Source of the DNA: Clostridium sp. CAG:253
Lineage (GTDB): Bacteria; Bacillota; Clostridia; Lachnospirales; Lachnospiraceae
Assembly: GCA_000436755.1 (NCBI GenBank)
Contig: FR887336.1
Location: forward strand, 50,537 to 70,326
Reading direction: 5' to 3'
Length of the DNA stretch: 19,790 nt
Position numbers and translations under genes: made by a program. Positions 13,465 through 19,790 of the stretch are shown in pieces. Position 1 is the first letter of the stretch. Each line of letters begins with the position of its first letter. The notes below the pieces were generated by a model that saw only the letters and a list, made by a program, of their open reading frames with translations, did not search any database and was not told where the DNA came from.

Positions 13465-14580
13465 TTAACCCATATTTATTGTTTTGCCTGTGTACTGCTT
13501 AAGCAGATCACTGTCAACCACATGACGGTTATCCATTGTTTTCATGATGTCTTTTATCTGCATACTGCGGGCAACTGCACTGTCTCCGAGATTATAAAGT
13601 TTATTATCCTTAAATGATAATACAAATGGCTCAAGCACGTTGCTGTCATTGGCTGTTACCACAAGACCATTATCTCCGTTTGTAAACTCTACGCACACTC
13701 CCGGACTTAATATGTTGATACTATCCAAAAGAGCGTCAACAACCTTTTTGTCAAACTCATCAACATGTTCTAAAAGGTATCTTACTGCCGCTATTTCCGA
13801 TAAAGGTTCGTCGCCAAACTTCATTGCTGTCATATTATCAAAATTATATGCAACCTTAAGTATCTCAGCACCTATAACCGTAGGCATTTTTGCTGATGCT
13901 GCCGGTATGTCAGGATGAAGAACTGCTATTGAAGCTGAAAGTATTCTCTTTATGTCAGGCGAAAGATCCGTATTATCTTTAAACGCAATATATGAATTTT
14001 GATAGCACTGTGATATTTTCTTCTCATCATCTTCCGTAATGTCAGCTTTGCGCTTTCTTCTGATATTGCCCGGTATCATAAGACCACCTACATCATGCAA
14101 AAGTGCAGCTGCCACAATGTCAAGCTGTGATTTAAATTCAAGGCCCAATCTGCTTGATATGAGTGCACATAATATAGCTGTATTGAGAGAATGTTTGTAA
14201 ATGTAATCTTCATTGCTTCTAAGATTCTGTATAAAGTTTATTTTGTGGTGAAGTGAACCATATTTCTTTAAAAGCTGGTTTATAAACTGATACATATCCT
14301 TTTCTTTCTGATTTTTTGAATATGCGTCAAGTATCTCTCTTATGGTAAATACAGACATTGCCTGAAATCTTTCAAATTCAATATCATCCTCGGACATCGG
14401 CGGAACAGGTTCAGCCGGTTCAAGTATATAAATACCGATTAATCCAAAGTTATTTACACTTATTATACCCTGACTTGTTATCTTAGAATTTCTGTCATAC
14501 AGCATTACACCGTTTTTATTATAAATCGGCTTCGCCAGTCGCATCCCTGCTTTCAAATCTTCCGTTTTTACAAATAACAT
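13465..14580 (-). CDS. Degenerate HD-GYP-like protein (HD domain present, GYP signature lost)
   Basis: A 371-aa cytoplasmic protein with the layout of Clostridia HD-GYP proteins: an N-terminal region (about 1-60, starting MLFVKTEDLKAGMRLAKPIY) often found before HD-GYP domains, a helical linker, and an HD domain (about 125-290). His130 (YKHSLNTA) and the His162-Asp163 pair (LLHDVGG) are present, as is VAYNFDNMTAMK near 243-254. The usual HDxGK is HDVGG. The later metal-binding His positions and the HHExxDGxGYP block are absent; the equivalent stretch reads around SIAVLHPDIPAAS (217-229). Genuine HD-GYP enzymes hydrolyse cyclic-di-GMP, so this one is probably inactive and may act as a binding or regulatory protein. 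GGAGGG lies 8 nt before the ATG at 14580. It sits 85 nt after hprK and 30 nt before pth. Confidence 0.8.
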   Translation of the reverse strand: MLFVKTEDLKAGMRLAKPIYNKNGVMLYDRNSKITSQGIISVNNFGLIGIYILEPAEPVPPMSEDDIEFERFQAMSVFTIREILDAYSKNQKEKDMYQFINQLLKKYGSLHHKINFIQNLRSNEDYIYKHSLNTAILCALISSRLGLEFKSQLDIVAAALLHDVGGLMIPGNIRRKRKADITEDDEKKISQCYQNSYIAFKDNTDLSPDIKRILSASIAVLHPDIPAASAKMPTVIGAEILKVAYNFDNMTAMKFGDEPLSEIAAVRYLLEHVDEFDKKVVDALLDSINILSPGVCVEFTNGDNGLVVTANDSNVLEPFVLSFKDNKLYNLGDSAVARSMQIKDIMKTMDNRHVVDSDLLKQYTGKTINMG

Positions 14581-14618
14581 ATTGTGTGCCCTCCAAATTT
14601 ATTCAACCTCTCTAATAC

Positions 14619-14649
14619 AACGAATAAAATAATTGATATAATTTTCGTT
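14619..14649. repeat. Imperfect dyad between hprK and the HD-GYP-like gene
   Basis: AACGAA (14619-14624) pairs with TTCGTT (14644-14649), and A/T-rich bases extend the pairing with a small bulge. It occupies much of the 85-nt gap. There is no U-tract after it on the minus strand, so it is not a convincing terminator; no clear promoter was found in this gap either. Confidence 0.25.
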
Positions 14650-14665
14650 TCAGCAGTCTCGTAAA

Positions 14666-15631
14666 TTACTCTTTTTCCTTACGCTTCTCTGCAAGATTGT
14701 TAGTTACTCTGTTGTAAAGTTCTACAGCCGCATTATATCCCATCTTTTTCTGACGATGGTTAACTGCTGCCGATTCACATATGATTGCAACATTTCTGCC
14801 CGGTCTGATTGGTATTGAATGGCATACAACTTTACTGTCAAGAAATTCTATATACTGTTCTTCAAGTCCAAGTCTGTCGTATTCCTGCTCCTTATTAAAC
14901 TCTTCAAGTTTTATGACTAAGTCAATCTCCTGCCAGTCCTTAACACTCTCAACACCGAAAAGTGCCTTTGCATCAATAATACCTATTCCTCTAAGTTCAA
15001 TAAAATGTCTTGTAATATCGGGTGAACTTCCAATAAGCGAATTGTCACTTACCCTTTTTATCTCAACAACATCATCTGACACAAGACGATGCCCTCTGTG
15101 AATAAGTTCAAGTGCTACTTCAGATTTACCGATTCCACTTTCACCCATAATCAGAACTCCTTCACCATATATATCAACCAGAACTCCATGAACCGAACAT
15201 CTCGGTGCAAGCTCTGCGCCAAGCCATCTTATGAGTTCTGCCATAAACGGTGATGTCGCCTTACGGCTTCTTAAAAGAGGTACATGATACTTGTTTGCAA
15301 GTGCGACAATCTCATCCTCTATCCATATCTCCCTGCAATATACAATACATGGCGGCTGTCCCTTGTCCTCACTTCCTGCCATAATCCTTTCCATCATGGC
15401 TGCACTGTGTTCCATACCCTTCTGCTGCATATAAGTGTGTTCTACATGACCTATAATCTGAATACGGCTTGAATCAAAATAATCAAAGTATCCGGCAAGC
15501 TGTAATGCCGGTCTGTTTACTTCATTCTGCGTAATCATAATATCATCAATATCAACATCAGGTGTACAATTTTCCAATTTTAGTGCCTCTATCATATCCT
15601 TAAGATATACACTATATTCTCCCTGCATCAT
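14666..15631 (-). CDS. hprK: HPr kinase/phosphorylase
   Basis: A 321-aa bifunctional enzyme that phosphorylates and dephosphorylates HPr at its regulatory serine, controlling carbon catabolite repression and sugar uptake in Gram-positive bacteria. The N-terminal domain (about 1-135) precedes the catalytic domain, which has His148 (VHGVLVDI), the P-loop GESGIGKS (163-170), the Asp pair in LVSDDVVEI (186-187), the family signature [13 protein letters not shown] (214-226) and the C-terminal [17 protein letters not shown]. The length is typical. The ATG at 15631 overlaps the uvrC stop in ATGA (15628-15631), and GGAGG lies 9 nt upstream inside uvrC, so translation is probably coupled to uvrC. Its HPr substrate gene is not in the window. 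Confidence 0.96.
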   Translation of the reverse strand: MMQGEYSVYLKDMIEALKLENCTPDVDIDDIMITQNEVNRPALQLAGYFDYFDSSRIQIIGHVEHTYMQQKGMEHSAAMMERIMAGSEDKGQPPCIVYCREIWIEDEIVALANKYHVPLLRSRKATSPFMAELIRWLGAELAPRCSVHGVLVDIYGEGVLIMGESGIGKSEVALELIHRGHRLVSDDVVEIKRVSDNSLIGSSPDITRHFIELRGIGIIDAKALFGVESVKDWQEIDLVIKLEEFNKEQEYDRLGLEEQYIEFLDSKVVCHSIPIRPGRNVAIICESAAVNHRQKKMGYNAAVELYNRVTNNLAEKRKEKE

Positions 15632-17502
15632 TCATTTTTTCCTCCTTTATGAAAAAATTTATATACATTTTCAGCAGCTTTCCCGTTCATTCCATCCACT
15701 GCGGCAAGTTCATTAACCGATGCATTTTTTATTGCATCCATAGAGACAAAATGTCTCATGAGAGCCTTACGTCTTTTTTCTCCAATGCCGTCTATATCAT
15801 CAAGTATTGACCTTACCTGTTCCTTGCTCCTCAGAGAACGATGATACTCTATAGCAAAACGATGCACCTCATCCTGTATTCTTGTCATGAGGCGAAATCC
15901 CTCACTGTTTATATCTATAGGTATCTCACGTTCATCAAAAAACAAACCTCTTGTCCTGTGGTTATCATCCTTAACCATTCCACATACCGGAATGGATATA
16001 TTTAATTCTGAAAGAACTTTCATTGCTATATGAACCTGACCAACACCTCCATCCATCATGATAAGGTCGGGAAATCTTGTAAAACTTCCAAATTCAGTTG
16101 AAAGTTCCTTCTCGTCAAGCTGCTTTATTTCCAAAAGTCCGTGACTAAATCTGCGTTTAAGCACTTCATACATACTCGCATAATCATTTGGTCCCTCGAC
16201 AGTTTTTATTCTGAATTTTCTATAATCACTTTTCTTAGGTTTTCCGTCATCAAACACTACCATTGAACCAACTGACTGAAATCCGCTTATATTTGATATA
16301 TCATAGGATTCTACACGTGATATATCTTTAAGTCCGAGCCAGCCGCATATCTGTTTCATCGCACCTGTCGTTCGTTCTTCCTCACGCTTTATCTTTTCCA
16401 TATCTTTTGTGAGCACCATTGCGGCATTTTTATGAGCAAGTTCGACAAGTCTTTCTTTTTGTCCCTTTTTCGGCACAATTATGCTGACTTTTCCACCTCT
16501 TTTTTCACTAAGCCATTTTTCTATCAACTCTGATTCAGTCACTTCATATTCTACCATGACTTCACGAGGAATAAAAGGTGTTCCGGCATAAAATTGTTTA
16601 ATAAATGCCTGAAGCATATCATCTTCTTTCTCGCCGTAACTGCCCTTGAGATGAAAATGGTCTCTACCTATCAGTTTTCCTTCTCTTATAAAGAAAACCT
16701 GCACAACCGCTTCCTCGTTTGTTCTTGCAAGTGCTACAACATCCCTGTCCATTCCGCCAAAATCATTTATCTTTTGTTTAACGGACATCTTTTTAACGCT
16801 CTCTATCAAATCCCTGTAGCCCGCCGCCTGTTCATACTCCATTTTTTCAGACGCAGCATACATCTTTTCTTCCAGATATTCGATTACCTGTCTGTAATCC
16901 CCTTCTATAAGCTTTAATGCCTTGTTGAAATTTTCTAAGTATTCCTCTTTGCTTATATATCCCTGGCACGGTGCACTACACTTTCCTATATGATAATTAA
17001 GACATGGTCTTTCTTTTCCCGTATCTCTTGGGAGTACTTTCCTGCATGTCCTTATCTTATAAATTTTATGTGCAAGTTCAAGAGTATCTTTTGCCGCCGT
17101 CACGTTTGTAAACGGGCCAAAATATTTGCATTTATCCTTTTTTTGCTGTCTTGAATATATAAGTCTCGGAAAATCTTCATAAACCGTTGCTTTTATATAA
17201 GGATATGTCTTATCATCCTTTAACATCGTATTGTACTTAGGTTCATGCTCTTTTATGAGATTGTTTTCAAGTACAAGTGCTTCTACCTCAGAGTCCGTGA
17301 TTATATACTCAAAATGATGTATTTGGGAAATCATTCTCTCAATCTTCGGCGAAACCCTTCTGCCTGCCTGAAAGTATTGTCTGACCCTGTTTTTCAGACT
17401 TATAGCCTTTCCGACATAAATAATGGCATCACTCTTATCATGCATCAGATAAACACCGGGTTTGGCAGGCAATTTTTTTAATTCTTCCTGAATATCAAAC
17501 AT
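15628..17502 (-). CDS. uvrC: UvrABC system protein C (excinuclease subunit)
   Basis: A 624-aa nuclease that makes both incisions in nucleotide excision repair after UvrB has loaded at the lesion. It has the N-terminal GIY-YIG nuclease (about 13-92, with [15 protein letters not shown] and LKNRVRQYF); a Cys cluster ([20 protein letters not shown]); a UVR motif for UvrB contact (about 200-240, with [15 protein letters not shown]); the RNase H-like nuclease half (about 380-540, with [22 protein letters not shown] and [12 protein letters not shown]); and a C-terminal helix-hairpin-helix pair (about 565-620). Length and motifs are normal. The ATG at 17502 overlaps the last 8 nt of the ftsH fusion gene, and its AAGGA ribosome site lies inside that gene. 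Confidence 0.97.
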   Translation of the reverse strand: MFDIQEELKKLPAKPGVYLMHDKSDAIIYVGKAISLKNRVRQYFQAGRRVSPKIERMISQIHHFEYIITDSEVEALVLENNLIKEHEPKYNTMLKDDKTYPYIKATVYEDFPRLIYSRQQKKDKCKYFGPFTNVTAAKDTLELAHKIYKIRTCRKVLPRDTGKERPCLNYHIGKCSAPCQGYISKEEYLENFNKALKLIEGDYRQVIEYLEEKMYAASEKMEYEQAAGYRDLIESVKKMSVKQKINDFGGMDRDVVALARTNEEAVVQVFFIREGKLIGRDHFHLKGSYGEKEDDMLQAFIKQFYAGTPFIPREVMVEYEVTESELIEKWLSEKRGGKVSIIVPKKGQKERLVELAHKNAAMVLTKDMEKIKREEERTTGAMKQICGWLGLKDISRVESYDISNISGFQSVGSMVVFDDGKPKKSDYRKFRIKTVEGPNDYASMYEVLKRRFSHGLLEIKQLDEKELSTEFGSFTRFPDLIMMDGGVGQVHIAMKVLSELNISIPVCGMVKDDNHRTRGLFFDEREIPIDINSEGFRLMTRIQDEVHRFAIEYHRSLRSKEQVRSILDDIDGIGEKRRKALMRHFVSMDAIKNASVNELAAVDGMNGKAAENVYKFFHKGGKNE

Positions 17503-19790
17503 TGTCGTCCTTTTCCTTAGAAGCAGGAGTCATAAATTTATCTATGACATTTGCAACTCCGTCCTCATCATGCGAAAGTGTAACATAATCTGCTGACTGT
17601 TTTACCTTATCCTGTGCATTGCCCATTGCAACACCCATTCCGGCATATCTTAACATCGACATATCGTTTATGCTGTCACCTACGCAGATAACCTTTTCCC
17701 TGTTTATGCCAAGGTAACGCATAAGTTTTTCAACGGCAACACCCTTGTCAACATATTTTGGAAGAAGTTCAACAAAATGAGGGTCTGAACGAAATACATT
17801 CACCTTGTCTCCGAACATTTCAAGCATATGCTTTTCTACATTCTTCATGTTGTCAGGCTCACCGCTGAGCAATATCTTATTGAAACCAAAATTAACAGTT
17901 TTCACAAAATCATTTGATTCTTTAACTGCAACATCGCAGGCAACGGCATCAAATTCAACATACTTGTTTAAACCGTTTCCGACAATGATTTCTTTTGCAG
18001 CATCATTGTAAACAGCTATTGAAACTCCCGATTTGACAGCTTCATTATAGACCTGGCTAAGTATTTCTCCCGGAACCATCTGATTGTAAATGCATTCACC
18101 GGTCTTACAGTTTACTACTGTAGTTCCGTTATATGCTATAACATATCCACCATACTTTTCGAGCTGTATCTTTGCGACGTTCTTTCTTATACCGGCTATT
18201 GAACGTCCTGATGCAATCGCTATTTTTTTGCCTCTCTTCTGTGCATCGACAATCGTCTCGACAGTCTTTTCACTTATCTGTTTCTCAGAATCAAGCAAAG
18301 TTCCGTCAACATCTATTACTATCGCATCATAAAGGTCACCTTCCGGTTCCTCTATTCCCTTAACTTTTCGGAATATCTTCATAAACTCTTTGCCCGTGAT
18401 TGTCTCATGCTCAATAAGAAATTCAGCAAGCTTGTCAAGTGCATCCCTGTCACCTCTCAAAAGTTCCTCTGCTTTCGCATAGCACTCTTTAAGAATACGC
18501 ATAACTTCTTTGTCTATCTCTGCCTCAGTCGCATCACCGCAGTTTAACACTGTTCTTCCGTCAAGATATTTATTCTGAACCGATTCAAGTCCTATCATTC
18601 CAAATTTGTCGGTCATTCCATACTGTGTTACCATCGCTCTCGCAAGTGATGTAGCCTGCTCTATATCGTTTGACGCTCCTGTTGTGATTGAGTTAAATAC
18701 AATCTGCTCTGCGGCACGTCCACCGAAAAGTGTCGTTATTCTTGTCAATATCTCATCTTTGCTCATAAGATATTTTTCTTCTTCCGGAACCTGCATTACA
18801 TATCCAAGCGAACCCATTGTTCTTGGAACAATAGTAATCTTTTGTACCGGCTCTGCATCCTTTTGTAATGCTGTTACAAGTGCATGACCTACCTCATGAT
18901 AAGCAACTATTCTCTTTTCTTCTTTTCCTAATATCCTGTCTTTCTTTTCCTTACCTGCTATTACGACCTCAACAGCCTCAAAAAGGTCTGCCTGGCTTAC
19001 GGCTTTTCTTCCTGCACGGACTGCCATTATGGCACCCTCATTTATCATATTGGCAAGGTCTGAACCTACCGCACCGCTTGTTGCAAGTGCAATGGCATCA
19101 AAATCAACGGAATCATCCATAAGCACATCCTTTGCATGCACTTTAAGAATATCTACACGACCTTTCAAATCAGGTTTTTCGACAATTATTCTCCTATCGA
19201 AACGCCCCGGACGAAGAAGTGCCTTATCAAGCACCTCAGGTCTGTTTGTAGCTCCTAGTATTACAAGTCCCTTTGATGAATCAAAACCGTCCATCTCTGA
19301 GAGCAGCTGGTTAAGTGTCTGTTCTCTCTCGTCATTGCCACCACCATACTGACTGTCTCTGCTCTTTCCTATCGCATCTATCTCGTCAATAAAAATGATA
19401 CAAGGTGCCATAGACTGTGCCTGTTTGAACAAATCTCTTACTCTCGATGCACCTACACCTACAAACATCTCAACAAAGTCTGAACCTGAAAGGGAGAAAA
19501 AAGGTACACCTGCCTCTCCTGCAACCGCCTTGGCAAGAAGAGTTTTACCTGTTCCCGGAGGTCCTACAAGAAGTGCACCTTTCGGAAGTTTTGCACCTAT
19601 CTCAGTATATTTTCCGGGATTATTCAGAAAATCGACAAGTTCATTCAGGGATTCCATAGCCTCTTCCTGTCCTGCCACGTCTTTAAACGTAACTCCCGTT
19701 GCTTTTTGGACATACATCTTTGCGGTGCTCTTTCCAACCCCCATAACTCCGCCTGAGTTTTTTGACATCATGCGGAACACAAAGAATAAA
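17495..19790 (-). CDS. ftsH: FtsH AAA+ zinc metalloprotease fused in frame to a Cof-type HAD phosphatase (N-terminus beyond the right edge)
   Basis: At least 764 codons are open; the visible part starts [14 protein letters not shown], the end of an FtsH membrane segment, so the extracytoplasmic domain and true start lie outside. Numbering from the GTG codon at 19780: AAA+ domain (about 28-275) with Walker A GPPGTGKT (73-80), Walker B IIFIDEID and [10 protein letters not shown]41 protease domain (about 285-475) with HEVGH (295-299) and the third zinc ligand Asp372 in SNDIEQAT. FtsH homology ends near 474 (IFRKVKG). After about ten residues ([10 protein letters not shown]) an entire Cof/HAD-IIB hydrolase follows (about 484-750): DVDGT (Asp490, Asp492), IASGRS, Lys679 in KYVDKG and GDSIND (701-706). 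FtsH degrades misfolded membrane proteins; Cof enzymes dephosphorylate sugar phosphates, flavin or cofactor phosphates. Both active sites are intact. No in-frame start permits separate synthesis of the HAD part. A stop lost by sequencing error is the main alternative. Confidence 0.9.
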   Translation of the reverse strand, partial: LFFVFRMMSKNSGGVMGVGKSTAKMYVQKATGVTFKDVAGQEEAMESLNELVDFLNNPGKYTEIGAKLPKGALLVGPPGTGKTLLAKAVAGEAGVPFFSLSGSDFVEMFVGVGASRVRDLFKQAQSMAPCIIFIDEIDAIGKSRDSQYGGGNDEREQTLNQLLSEMDGFDSSKGLVILGATNRPEVLDKALLRPGRFDRRIIVEKPDLKGRVDILKVHAKDVLMDDSVDFDAIALATSGAVGSDLANMINEGAIMAVRAGRKAVSQADLFEAVEVVIAGKEKKDRILGKEEKRIVAYHEVGHALVTALQKDAEPVQKITIVPRTMGSLGYVMQVPEEEKYLMSKDEILTRITTLFGGRAAEQIVFNSITTGASNDIEQATSLARAMVTQYGMTDKFGMIGLESVQNKYLDGRTVLNCGDATEAEIDKEVMRILKECYAKAEELLRGDRDALDKLAEFLIEHETITGKEFMKIFRKVKGIEEPEGDLYDAIVIDVDGTLLDSEKQISEKTVETIVDAQKRGKKIAIASGRSIAGIRKNVAKIQLEKYGGYVIAYNGTTVVNCKTGECIYNQMVPGEILSQVYNEAVKSGVSIAVYNDAAKEIIVGNGLNKYVEFDAVACDVAVKESNDFVKTVNFGFNKILLSGEPDNMKNVEKHMLEMFGDKVNVFRSDPHFVELLPKYVDKGVAVEKLMRYLGINREKVICVGDSINDMSMLRYAGMGVAMGNAQDKVKQSADYVTLSHDEDGVANVIDKFMTPASKEKDDNV
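18331..18344 (-). other. Shine-Dalgarno-like sequence at the FtsH-HAD junction, possible relic
   Basis: On the minus strand GGAAGGTGACCTTT (18344-18331) reads like a ribosome binding site followed by ATGATG, but that ATG is out of frame and reaches TAG after three codons. The sequence codes for EGDL at the exact boundary between FtsH and HAD homology. It may be a remnant of the start region of a once separate HAD gene. Confidence 0.35.

Noticed and set aside
1..19790. tRNA, rRNA, CRISPR, transposon or prophage signals
   Set aside because: No repeat-spacer pattern, no transposase or integrase motif, and no clover-leaf or rRNA-like segment was seen on reading either strand.

Overview
The window looks like a chromosomal segment of a low-GC Gram-positive anaerobe of the class Clostridia, most likely Lachnospiraceae. 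This rests on the AT-rich sequence, strong GGAGG-type ribosome binding sites with frequent TTG/GTG starts, HPr kinase, CheX, a lipoprotein foldase next to mfd, and the style of the Asn/Gln/Ser/Tyr-rich protein at the left edge. The assignment is from gene content, not from a search. I see no rRNA, tRNA, CRISPR array, insertion sequence or prophage gene.

Layout. At 1-258 (-) is the N-terminus of an unknown low-complexity protein that runs off the left edge. A divergent intergenic region (259-614) follows, with facing promoter-like sequences and three dyads. Next come two + strand genes: a polyisoprenyl-phosphate sugar phosphotransferase (615-2045) and a sensor histidine kinase (2139-3704). From 3792 to the right edge everything is on the - strand. 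In transcription order (right to left) the first group is ftsH fused to a HAD phosphatase, uvrC, hprK, a degenerate HD-GYP protein and pth, ending at a strong hairpin (12844-12869). Next, mfd and a PrsA/PpiC-like lipoprotein are driven by a promoter at 12810-12839. Last come cheX (promoter 8028-8056), a SPOUT RNA methyltransferase, two COG0523-type GTPases and an OmpR-family response regulator. The regulator converges on the histidine kinase across a bidirectional terminator (3735-3772).

How the genes fit together. The right half is housekeeping: membrane protein quality control, nucleotide excision repair (uvrC, mfd), carbon catabolite signalling (hprK), peptidyl-tRNA recycling (pth) and extracytoplasmic folding. 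Several of these genes overlap by 4-14 nt, which implies co-transcription and probably translational coupling. The left half is more accessory: glycan initiation, a two-component pair split over two convergent transcripts, and a probable metal-handling GTPase pair, one with a duplicated His/Cys-rich metal-binding loop and the other with an extra C-terminal domain.

The most unusual items are the in-frame FtsH-HAD fusion with both active sites intact, the COG0523-like GTPase with a YcgQ/TIGR03943-like C-terminus and an altered Cys motif, the HD-GYP protein that has lost its GYP signature, and the convergent kinase/regulator pair. I did not find a wholly new defence or mobile system.
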